From: an uncultured Chlamydiae bacterium
GTDB taxonomy: Bacteria; Chlamydiota; Chlamydiia; Chlamydiales; Parachlamydiaceae
DNA: 36,295 nt
NCBI GenBank assembly: GCA_950054535.1
Contig: CATLPS010000005.1
Location: 1-36,295, forward strand
Reading direction: 5' to 3'
Positions 7,182-14,137 of the stretch are shown piece by piece (positions within the stretch are counted from its first letter, which is position 1; each line of letters starts with the position of its first letter). Position numbers and translations under genes: made by a program. The notes beneath the pieces were generated by a model. The model was given only the letters and a program-made list of their open reading frames with translations. It was not told the origin of the DNA and ran no database searches.

Positions 7182-8378
7182 TTAACAACAGGAGCTTTTA
7201 CTTTTGTAGCAGCAAAATATTTTGCCTAGTTGCGCTATCGCTTTTTTACTACCAAGATAAAGCTTGGTGATTGTCCATAATAGTAAAGAGGCTACATAGC
7301 TAACGCGCATACAAAGCCAATTGAAAAACTTTCTTTTTTTTGTATTTTGTTTGCCTACTTCTATCTCTTGGGTAATGTGATGAGAGTCGTGAATAGAATA
7401 CATATCGGCATGGGCTCTAATAAATTTTTTTCCAGTAGGAGAGCTTACTTGATAATAACGCATGTTATGATGGTCTACTATTTCGCCCCAAAAAGGAACT
7501 AAATCATTGGTCTGCGTAAAGAAATGAAATTCTGGCAAGGGGTGATCATTTTTCTGGGTGATAGTCGCACACTCAGGAGAAAAGCCAGGCGCTCCATATG
7601 CCATCATTTTACTAACGTAGCCAGGGAAATGAAGAGCTGCTCTTCTAGCTAGCGCTCCGCCTAAACTTTTTCCATAAACAAGCGCTCGGTTTTGTCCCTG
7701 ATTTGTCTCTTTTATTAGCCATGTATCCATCTGCTTTTTTCCTTTTTCAAACAACTGGCCTCCTACGGTCGGATCTAGATCAGCAAGTAGACTGACTAAA
7801 AAGCCATCATCGGTACAGTAAGTTGTTCCTTTGAAAAGTAATAATGGAGGAGCGCAGCTATTTTTAGCTTTAAGCCCATAAAAAACATAAGGAGAAAGGC
7901 CCTCTTGATAAGAAACTTCAAGTTTTTCTATTTCATAGTCCACCATTTGCCATTCATTTTTTATTTGCATAGGCACTTGTAAGCTACCATTAGCCTCTGG
8001 ATCTAAAAAAGGAAGAAGTGCTAAGAGTTCTCCAATAATTACTTCATAATGAAAGGAATGATTGCTTTGTTCTTTAGCTTGTTGAAAAAGGTCTTTTAAA
8101 AGGGATTGAACAAGCTCTTTTGCTTCTGTTAAAAGCGCAGAATTTTTTTTCCATACTACTGCTTTTGCTGCGCTTAATAGCAAAGGCAGGCCTAAAGAGA
8201 GAGTAGATGCCCCCTGCATCACTTTTAATAGTTTTAGCTGCACCTCTGTAGTTGGTACAAAACGATTTTTCCAAGGAGAAAGAGAAGAAATTACTTGGCT
8301 ATCTAAAAAGATGCTGTTTTCTCCTGTTTCTTTTGCTTGGAATTCTATTGGAAATAGAGGGCTTTGTAATGAATTCAT
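7182..8378 (-). CDS. Lipase-like alpha/beta hydrolase with C-terminal hydrophobic segment and Cys-rich tail (paralog A)
   Basis: 398 residues. A class-3-lipase-like core contains LLFKGTTYCTDDGF (180-193; compare the FRGT motif of lipases) and the nucleophile elbow Y235-G-K-S238-L-G-G (GxSxG). A later acid, D292 (TQTNDLVPFWG), and a histidine near the end (H323 in RAHADMYS, or H330/H333) complete a plausible Ser-Asp-His triad. A hydrophobic helix at ~359-376 is followed by a basic tail ending in CC..SSCC, with four cysteines in the last ten residues, which suggests membrane attachment or lipidation. The next gene upstream is a clear paralog (433 residues) sharing FKGTTY, YGKSLGG and FHYEVIIGELLALLPF-type segments. 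No Sec signal peptide is evident. Inference: a membrane-associated esterase or phospholipase, possibly a host-directed effector. The upstream gap (8379-8474) is very AT-rich with several TATAAT-like words. Confidence 0.75.
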   Translation of the reverse strand: MNSLQSPLFPIEFQAKETGENSIFLDSQVISSLSPWKNRFVPTTEVQLKLLKVMQGASTLSLGLPLLLSAAKAVVWKKNSALLTEAKELVQSLLKDLFQQAKEQSNHSFHYEVIIGELLALLPFLDPEANGSLQVPMQIKNEWQMVDYEIEKLEVSYQEGLSPYVFYGLKAKNSCAPPLLLFKGTTYCTDDGFLVSLLADLDPTVGGQLFEKGKKQMDTWLIKETNQGQNRALVYGKSLGGALARRAALHFPGYVSKMMAYGAPGFSPECATITQKNDHPLPEFHFFTQTNDLVPFWGEIVDHHNMRYYQVSSPTGKKFIRAHADMYSIHDSHHITQEIEVGKQNTKKRKFFNWLCMRVSYVASLLLWTITKLYLGSKKAIAQLGKIFCCYKSKSSCC

Positions 8379-8474
8379 GTTAATTGCTTAATTTAAATAT
8401 TAAATATAATTTTTAGCGTAATTATAATATTTAATTATAAATTCATTATAAAGAAGTAATTAAATAAATTTATT

Positions 8475-9776
8475 TTAATAAGGAGGGGAAAGGGAAGAGC
8501 GCACTTGCCTGATGCCAGTATGAGCTAAATGGATGGCAAGAAAAGAGGGAAAAAGAGGAAGAGAGAGAAGGCGATGGGCAGAAGTGGTAGCTACTCTTTT
8601 CCAAAATTTCTTTCTAATCACTAAAGTTTCTTCTAGTAGCGTATGGTTAGGGTGAGTAGAGTAAATATAGGCATGGGCAGAAATGCCGTTTTTGTTTCTT
8701 TGCGAAGAAAGCTTATAATAATGGATGTTGGGATGTCTCAAAGGCATATCCAAATAGGGAATTAAATCTCCTTTTTGAGAAAAAAAATGGATAGCTGGCA
8801 GGCAATGATTAGTTTTCTTTAGTTTTCTTACCGAATAGGCGGGAAAAGCAGGGGAGCTATAAGCCATTACCTTAAAAACTTTGTCGCAAAAACGAGTGGC
8901 TGTACAAAGAGCTAGCTCTCCTCCTAAACTTTTTCCATAAATAACCACTTCTTTTTCTTGTAAGTTTAGCCACTCTTCAATTTTGTTTTTTCCTATTTTA
9001 AACAAAGTGGTGCCTAAGGCTAAAAGGGGATTAGTATCGGCTACTAAGCTAAGAGAAAAACCTCGATCGGTGGGATAAGTAGTTCCTTTAAAAAGAAGCA
9101 AAGAGGGAGCTAAAGACTCTGAAATCAAGCCATAAGCTACGCAGGGAGAGCCTAGCCAGTTTGGCGTTAAAAGAATTTCTTCAATAAAATAGTCCACTAA
9201 CTGCCACTGCTCTTCCATTTTGATAGGTACTTGCACTAAACTGCCAGGTTCTGGGCGCAAAAACGGCAGCAACGCTAATAGATCCCCAATAATGACTTCA
9301 AAATGAAAGGACTCTTCGTTCGTTAGTTCTTTGTAAGAGAGATCGGAAAAAAGATCGTAAAAAAGAAGTTGCAAAAGTTCTTTAGCTTCTTCTAAAATTT
9401 CTAGGTTTTTTTCCCATACAATAGCTTTCAGCAAACTTTTAGCTCTTGATCTCTCTATAAAAGTAGGCATTGTTCCTTGCAGTAGCTGAAAAAAAATTTC
9501 TTGATTAGGCAAAAGAGGGGGAAGATTGGGCGTCCAAGGAGAATTAGGACTGACCAACACTTGTCGGACAGCCTCTATAAAAGGTTCGCGATCTTGCAGT
9601 GCAAGTTGGCTAGCCCGATAACTTTTTTTTAATTGATGAGAGGTTTTGTAAAAAGAAAATGCTAAACGGGCAATCGATTTTACTTGTTGCTGGGAAAGAT
9701 CAGTATTATATTCTGTAAAAAGATACTCTTCTACAAATTGATAACAAAGATTTTGCCGCTGGTCTACTTTTTGCAT
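8475..9776 (-). CDS. Lipase-like alpha/beta hydrolase (paralog B)
   Basis: 433 residues, paralogous to the protein encoded immediately downstream. Shared landmarks are SFHFEVIIGDLLALLPFL (156-173), LLFKGTTYPTDRGFSLSLVAD (227-247, the lipase-like FRGT counterpart), the nucleophile elbow Y280-G-K-S283-L-G-G, an acid at D337 (SQKGDLIPY), and histidines at H368 (SAHAYIYS), H375 and H378. The N-terminal ~100 residues are longer than in paralog A, with helical segments. The C-terminus carries a weaker hydrophobic stretch (~402-418) but lacks paralog A's terminal cysteines. The two genes are 96 bases apart in the same orientation, consistent with tandem duplication. A promoter with an overlapping palindrome is visible at 9812-9842. 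The family is not one I can name beyond 'lipase-like alpha/beta hydrolase'; substrates are unknown. Confidence 0.75.
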   Translation of the reverse strand: MQKVDQRQNLCYQFVEEYLFTEYNTDLSQQQVKSIARLAFSFYKTSHQLKKSYRASQLALQDREPFIEAVRQVLVSPNSPWTPNLPPLLPNQEIFFQLLQGTMPTFIERSRAKSLLKAIVWEKNLEILEEAKELLQLLFYDLFSDLSYKELTNEESFHFEVIIGDLLALLPFLRPEPGSLVQVPIKMEEQWQLVDYFIEEILLTPNWLGSPCVAYGLISESLAPSLLLFKGTTYPTDRGFSLSLVADTNPLLALGTTLFKIGKNKIEEWLNLQEKEVVIYGKSLGGELALCTATRFCDKVFKVMAYSSPAFPAYSVRKLKKTNHCLPAIHFFSQKGDLIPYLDMPLRHPNIHYYKLSSQRNKNGISAHAYIYSTHPNHTLLEETLVIRKKFWKRVATTSAHRLLSLPLFPSFLAIHLAHTGIRQVRSSLSPPY

Positions 9777-9811
9777 AAACGCCTTGCTTTAAGTAGTTAA
9801 ATCTTAAATTT

Positions 9812-9842
9812 TGACCATAGGTCACTAAAAATTTAATTACAA
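9812..9842 (-). promoter_or_regulatory. Candidate promoter with overlapping palindrome upstream of hydrolase paralog B
   Basis: Minus strand: -35 TTGTAA (9842-9837), 17-base spacer, -10 TATGGT (9819-9814). A perfect dyad, TGACC-ATA-GGTCA (9812-9824), covers the -10, where a repressor would block initiation. Leader length is about 30 bases. Confidence 0.42.
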
Positions 9843-9859
9843 GCGGCTATAAAAATATT

Positions 9860-10486
9860 TTAAATATGCTTGGGTTTTTTATTTACTTTATAAATAATAA
9901 AAGCCGCTCCCACTAAAACTCCTCCTAAAATAAGTGTAGTGATCATCTCATCGACAGGAAGAGTAAAGCTTGCCAGCATCGCCAGCCAGTAGTTACCAAA
10001 AAAATAGCCTACTGAAAGAAAGAGACTTACCCATAGTAGAGCACCTAAATAGGCAAAGATTGCAAAATCTTTATATTCTAATTTAGAAGAGCCCGCTGCA
10101 AAACCGGTAAGATGTCGAACACCTGGAATGAAGTAGCCAATTACTAAAGTCCATTTGCCAAAACGTTCGAACCAATCGTGCACTTTTTTCAGCCGTTGAT
10201 CGGTGAGTCCTACATATTTTCCATACTTTTTTAAAAAATAAATGCCTAAGGTTACTCCCATCAAATAACTTACTGTAATTCCCAAAATGCTTCCACCTAA
10301 AGCAGCTAAAATTGTTTTGGGGATACTTACTTGTTGATTTGACATTAAAACACCTGCGAGCACCATTAAAGTCTCTTCTGGAACAGGCAAAGCGATGATT
10401 CCTAGTGCTAACAACAAAAAGAGGGCAAAGCTGCCATAATGTATTAACCATAAAGAAAAAGTTTCAGCAGTAGGGAGAAATTCCAT
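9860..10486 (-). CDS. DedA family membrane protein (VTT domain)
   Basis: 208 residues, the usual DedA length. Hydrophobic segments lie at ~20-34, ~57-80, ~112-130, ~140-165 and ~180-200. Conserved landmarks are the acidic PVPEETLMVLAG motif (34-45), HDWFERFGKWTLVIGYFIPGVRH (103-125) with the P-G-x-R signature (121-124), and the following GFAAGSSKL. DedA proteins act in the inner membrane; some flip undecaprenyl phosphate or phosphatidylethanolamine and affect cell division and pH homeostasis. It lies downstream of the ABC transporter pair on the same strand but 91 bases away, so co-transcription is uncertain. No strong Shine-Dalgarno is visible other than an AAAAGG about ten bases upstream. 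Confidence 0.92.
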   Translation of the reverse strand: MEFLPTAETFSLWLIHYGSFALFLLLALGIIALPVPEETLMVLAGVLMSNQQVSIPKTILAALGGSILGITVSYLMGVTLGIYFLKKYGKYVGLTDQRLKKVHDWFERFGKWTLVIGYFIPGVRHLTGFAAGSSKLEYKDFAIFAYLGALLWVSLFLSVGYFFGNYWLAMLASFTLPVDEMITTLILGGVLVGAAFIIYKVNKKPKHI

Positions 10487-10577
10487 AAATATCTAACCTT
10501 TTTCTGTTAAAATTGATAAAATTTGGTTAATTAATTTTTATTGGGTAAATGATCAAAAAAAGTATTTTTAAAAACTT

Positions 10578-11783
10578 TTAGATAGCCCTTAGTGCTTTGG
10601 CAATTGGCATTTTTGCCACGCGTATACCCGCTAAAAGAGAGGCCACCAAAGCTGCGATTACGCTTAATGCTAAAGAAGTATAGACCATTTGCCATTCAAA
10701 TTCAAAAGAGATATAGAAGGGCCTTGTGAGACCTGGACCTGGCGGCATTAAAATGCCATTATTTAAGGTAGTGACCATGAGTAAATAGGTGCAGCTAATT
10801 CCTATTACCCCACCTAAAAATCCTAAAAAGATTCCTTCCAATGTAATTAGGCGCATCACATCCCATACCGACTCACCATTTGCGCGAAAATTACCAATTT
10901 CTTGTTTTCTCTCTAGCACAGAAGCAGAGACGGAGTTGAAAATACCTAGCAAGACAATCGATAAAATAATGAGCTGAATTACTTTAAATTGGGCATGAAG
11001 CCAATCGACGGAATGTTGGTAATAAACCTTATCCAAAACGGCAAAAGAGGTAGCTTCTAACTGAGGAAATTCTTTTTCAAATTTATCAGCAAAGCTCTTC
11101 CAGCCATCATCATTTTTAAGGCCTAAGGCGATCGATTCTACTTTTGTAGTTTTCAAAAGTTTTTGCGCAGCTTGGAGCTGAATGCGAAACATGCGATTAT
11201 CATAATCTAAAGAGCCTGTTTCCGAAATGCCGGTCACGTTAAATTGCCCTTTAGAGACAGAGCCATCTACTGCAGTGGCAATTACCGTTACTTTCTCTCC
11301 AGCATGAGCCCCTAGTGCTTTCGCTAAACCTGCTCCTAGTAAAATGCCATCTTCTTGGTTAGTTAAGGAGACACCAGAAATAATACGTAGCCCATGAAAA
11401 AAAAGCGATTCTTGCTTGGCATCGACGCCTTGCCCCACGCCGCTTACCGCTTGCCCGTTTGTCTGAATTAAAGCCGGAAGAGTAACGCGTGGAAAGAGAT
11501 ACTCTACTTGCGGCTGCTGAATTAAGTAATTTTTGATTGGATTAAAGTTGTCAATCCAGTGGTTCCAAGGCTCTGCAAAAGCGCTCTCTCTATAATTTTT
11601 TGTGTTGATTTGGCCATGGCCATAATGAGCGTGAATGGTACTATCTTTGTATTGATTGAGCACTCCATGAATGAAGCCTTTAAAAGTGAATAACACCCCT
11701 GTACCAAGCGCTACCGTAAGTAAAATAGCCAAGGTGCGTCTTAAGTTTCTCCAAAGATTCATAAAAGATAAAAAAAGAACCAT
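10578..11783 (-). CDS. ABC transporter permease, FtsX/LolC/MacB type
   Basis: 401 residues. The architecture is one N-terminal transmembrane helix (~18-38), a large extracytoplasmic domain (~40-255) and three C-terminal helices (about 262-285, 312-338 and 366-390), which is the four-helix topology of the MacB/LolCDE/FtsX superfamily. The junction sequence SVSASVLERKQEIGNFRANGES matches the conserved cytoplasmic coupling segment of FtsX-like permeases (typically ERxREIGxLRAxG). The ATPase gene ends 12 bases upstream, so the two form one operon. Only one permease is encoded, as in MacB-like homodimeric systems, and no periplasmic adaptor lies nearby. The function could be lipoprotein or other hydrophobic-ligand export. 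Lol-type sorting is possible but cannot be decided from sequence. Confidence 0.88.
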   Translation of the reverse strand: MVLFLSFMNLWRNLRRTLAILLTVALGTGVLFTFKGFIHGVLNQYKDSTIHAHYGHGQINTKNYRESAFAEPWNHWIDNFNPIKNYLIQQPQVEYLFPRVTLPALIQTNGQAVSGVGQGVDAKQESLFFHGLRIISGVSLTNQEDGILLGAGLAKALGAHAGEKVTVIATAVDGSVSKGQFNVTGISETGSLDYDNRMFRIQLQAAQKLLKTTKVESIALGLKNDDGWKSFADKFEKEFPQLEATSFAVLDKVYYQHSVDWLHAQFKVIQLIILSIVLLGIFNSVSASVLERKQEIGNFRANGESVWDVMRLITLEGIFLGFLGGVIGISCTYLLMVTTLNNGILMPPGPGLTRPFYISFEFEWQMVYTSLALSVIAALVASLLAGIRVAKMPIAKALRAI

Positions 11784-11795
11784 GATTTTCCAGAT

Positions 11796-12476
11796 TTAAG
11801 TTTTTAAATGACCATCAACGAGATGAAAGCTTTTTTCAGCGTAAGATTGTACCATCGGATCATGTGTGGCCAAAACAACAGAAACTTGATGATGAGAGGT
11901 CATGGCTTTTAAAATTTGCATGATCTCTTTACCATTTTCTTGGTCTAGGCTAGCGGTAGGTTCATCTCCGATAATGACATCGGGCTTTTTGGCTAGCGCT
12001 CTGGCAATTGCAACTCTTTGCCGTTGTCCTCCGCTTAGTTCTCCCGGCTTTTTCTTGCGATGTTCCCAGATTTTTACCGCTTGCAAGCTCTCTTCTACCC
12101 TTTGAGTAATTTCTGCTTTGCCAAGACCTTGGCGCGCTAAAAAAAATGCCACATTTTCTTCCGCAGTAAAAACAGGAATAAGGTGAAATTGTTGAAAAAT
12201 AAATCCAATTTGAAATTTACGCACCAGATTTTGCTGAGACTGATCCATTGTTTTTAAGTCTAGACCTTGAAATAGGACTTCTCCTTGCTGCACTGGTTCA
12301 ATTAAACCTAAAAGGTGCAATAAACTGGATTTACCAGACCCAGAAGGGCCAGTTAAAGTGACTAATTTTTGCGCCGGAATTTCTAAGGTAAGGTTTTTAA
12401 TTGCCCAAATTAGGTGGCTGCCAAGTTGGTAGTTGAAAGAGACATCCGTGAGCTGGTATAAAGCTTTTTTATGCAT
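11796..12476 (-). CDS. ABC transporter ATP-binding protein, LolD/MacB type
   Basis: 226 residues, the normal length of LolD-type ATPases. The Walker A motif GPSGSGKS is at 43-50, the Q-loop glutamine at about 95, the signature LSGGQ at 147-151, Walker B VIIGDEP (168-173) has catalytic E172, and the switch histidine H205 lies in LATHD. All residues needed for ATP hydrolysis are present. It belongs to the cytoplasmic half of a transporter whose permease gene starts 12 bases downstream. A well-formed promoter lies upstream at 12513-12541, so this gene leads the operon. The gene is divergent from the NAPE-PLD-like hydrolase (85 bases between starts), so the two could share regulation. Confidence 0.93.
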   Translation of the reverse strand: MHKKALYQLTDVSFNYQLGSHLIWAIKNLTLEIPAQKLVTLTGPSGSGKSSLLHLLGLIEPVQQGEVLFQGLDLKTMDQSQQNLVRKFQIGFIFQQFHLIPVFTAEENVAFFLARQGLGKAEITQRVEESLQAVKIWEHRKKKPGELSGGQRQRVAIARALAKKPDVIIGDEPTASLDQENGKEIMQILKAMTSHHQVSVVLATHDPMVQSYAEKSFHLVDGHLKT

Positions 12477-12512
12477 GTAATCTCTACTGTATCTAATGAA
12501 TTTAACTCTTTG

Positions 12513-12541
12513 ACTATAAAGAAATAAAATTTAAGTTTCAA
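12513..12541 (-). promoter_or_regulatory. Sigma70-type promoter of the ABC transporter operon
   Basis: Minus strand: -35 TTGAAA (12541-12536, 5/6), exactly 17 bases of spacer, -10 TATAGT (12518-12513, 5/6). It predicts a leader of about 30 bases to the ATG at 12476. Confidence 0.6.
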
Positions 12542-12561
12542 TAAAAACGCTTAGGAGTTTC

Positions 12562-13530
12562 ATGACCTTTTCTTCCAATGCAAACAAGAGAAGTGACCAC
12601 TTTGATGGAAAGAGGTTCTTTGTTCCAGGTAAAAAAATTACGCACTCTTTTTGGCAGGTGCTAAAGTGGCGGTTAATGGAAAAAAGGCCAAAATGGCCAA
12701 AACAAGTTGCGTTAACTTCTTTTGCGCATGATCATTTGCCTCCTAAAGGCATGCGTTTTACCTATATTGGACATGCTACTGTATTAATTGAAATAGGACA
12801 GTTTACTATTTTAACCGATCCTCATTTTTCTCAACGAGCCAGCCCCCTGCAGTGGATTGGACCTAAAAGAGTAACACCCCCTGGTTTAACTACTGAGCAG
12901 CTTCCCTCTATCGATCTCATTTTCATCTCGCACAACCATTATGATCATTTAGATCTTCTTTCTTTAAAAAAAATTTGCAACTCAAAAACTGTCATCGTTA
13001 CGCCTTTGGGAAATGAGAAAATTATTCACAAAATATTGCCGGAGCAAAAAGTAGAGACGTTAGACTGGTATGAATCGCGTACCCTTTTTTCTACTCTTTT
13101 TATTCAGCTTTTTCCCGCGCACCACTGGTCGGCGCGCACCCCTTTTGACCGTAATTTAGCTCTTTGGGGCTCTGCTTTTTTTAAGGTAAAAGAGAGGAGC
13201 TTTTTTTTTATGGGAGATAGCGGTTATGATCCTTTGCTGTTTGCTGCTATTTCTCAAAAACTTGAACAGCCGCCTGAAGTTGCTTTACTTCCCATAGGAG
13301 CCTACCACCCGCGCTGGTTGATGTCTGCGGCTCACATGAGTCCAAAGGAGGCTTGGACAGCGTTTAAACAGCTAAAAAGTAGATGCCTTTTGCCTATTCA
13401 TTACGACACTTTTCCTTTAGGCGATGAGCCCTATGGAAAGGCGCTGCCCTCTCTTTTTGCAGAGGCAAAACAAGAAAAAGGATCTGTTTTAGCGCTCAAA
13501 GCAGGAGAGTCTTTTGACTTAGTTACTTAA
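12562..13530 (+). CDS. Metallo-beta-lactamase-fold hydrolase, NAPE-PLD-like
   Basis: 322 residues. The N-terminal region NKRSDHFDGKRFFVPG...SFWQVLKWRL is characteristic of the NAPE-PLD-like branch. The metal site follows: H124-N-H-Y-D-H129 (HxHxDH), H187/H188 (PAHHWSARTPFDRN), D219 (MGDSGYD) and H280 (PIHYDTF), all present, so it should bind two zinc ions. The mammalian relative cleaves N-acyl-phosphatidylethanolamine. Bacterial members are mostly uncharacterised or act on phosphoesters or lactones. No signal peptide is seen; it is probably cytoplasmic or loosely membrane bound. The start is supported by AGGAG at 12553-12557. Its stop overlaps the stop of the convergent UmuD-like gene by four bases. 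Confidence 0.88.
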   Translation: MTFSSNANKRSDHFDGKRFFVPGKKITHSFWQVLKWRLMEKRPKWPKQVALTSFAHDHLPPKGMRFTYIGHATVLIEIGQFTILTDPHFSQRASPLQWIGPKRVTPPGLTTEQLPSIDLIFISHNHYDHLDLLSLKKICNSKTVIVTPLGNEKIIHKILPEQKVETLDWYESRTLFSTLFIQLFPAHHWSARTPFDRNLALWGSAFFKVKERSFFFMGDSGYDPLLFAAISQKLEQPPEVALLPIGAYHPRWLMSAAHMSPKEAWTAFKQLKSRCLLPIHYDTFPLGDEPYGKALPSLFAEAKQEKGSVLALKAGESFDLVT

Positions 13531-13988
13531 GGCTTGTGAATGACATAAGTTACTACCCCCCATACTTGAAAAAAAGAGTCGGGGTGGACTTCCATGCGAT
13601 GAAAATTTGGGTTAGCAGGCTCAAGATAAACTTTTTCCTCTTCAATAATGAGGCGTTTTACCGTAAACTCTCCATCTAAAATAGCAACTATAATTTTATC
13701 ATGCGAAGGCGTTAAAGAGCGATCTACTACTAACATATCTCCAGATAAGATGCCAGCGTCTCGCATTGATTCTCCTTCTACTCGCACAAAAAAAGTGGCG
13801 CAAGGATTTTTTACCATAAAATCATTGAGATCGAGCTCTCTTTCTATATGATCGTCTGCCTGGGAAGGGATCCCGGCTGCCACAGAGGTGTTAAATAAAG
13901 GAAGAGCGCAAACAGGCCCTTTTACAGCCGGATGGATAGAAACTACTGCTAAATTTAGAGGAGAAGAAAAAATTTGATTTTTTGTCAT
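13527..13988 (-). CDS. umuD: UmuD-like S24 family autoprotease
   Basis: 153 residues, near the UmuD length. The self-cleavage site is A38-G39 in SVAAGIPSQADD, the nucleophile is S74 (GESMRDAGI) and the general base K111 (FTVKRL), all correctly placed for a LexA/UmuD-type Ser-Lys protease. With no N-terminal DNA-binding helix-turn-helix it is not a LexA repressor. UmuD is cleaved on RecA filaments to UmuD', which partners UmuC (DNA polymerase V) in translesion synthesis. No umuC is in this window, which is unusual since the two are commonly adjacent. The gene converges with the metallo-hydrolase (4-base overlap at the ends). Its upstream region contains TATAGT (14023-14028) beside a perfect dyad (14031-14047), but no classical CTGT-N8-ACAG LexA box is visible. 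Confidence 0.88.
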   Translation of the reverse strand: MTKNQIFSSPLNLAVVSIHPAVKGPVCALPLFNTSVAAGIPSQADDHIERELDLNDFMVKNPCATFFVRVEGESMRDAGILSGDMLVVDRSLTPSHDKIIVAILDGEFTVKRLIIEEEKVYLEPANPNFHRMEVHPDSFFQVWGVVTYVIHKP

Positions 13989-14030
13989 CGATTTGCACGT
14001 TCTTTAAATGATTATTAACATCACTATACA

Positions 14031-14047
14031 TTAAATAAGCTATTTAA
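14031..14047. promoter_or_regulatory. Dyad TTAAATA-AGC-TATTTAA in the divergent umuD / 650-residue gene region
   Basis: Seven-base perfect arms with a three-base centre. On the minus strand it lies immediately upstream of TATAGT (14028-14023), a possible -10 for umuD whose -35 is weak. It could therefore be an operator controlling one or both divergent genes. AT-rich chance palindromes are common, so confidence is low. Confidence 0.3.
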
Positions 14048-14064
14048 GCAGAGAAATTTTTTAT

Positions 14065-14093
14065 TTGATATTTTTATCTATTTATATTATAAT
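14065..14093 (+). promoter_or_regulatory. Strong sigma70-type promoter of the 650-residue protein gene
   Basis: -35 TTGATA (14065-14070, 5/6), spacer of 17, perfect -10 TATAAT (14088-14093). The transcript would start near 14100, about 38 bases before the ATG, with an AAAAGGTG ribosome site. Confidence 0.65.
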
Positions 14094-14137
14094 TTTTTAA
14101 TCATTTTATAATTAATAATCGTAAAAAAAGGTGTAAA

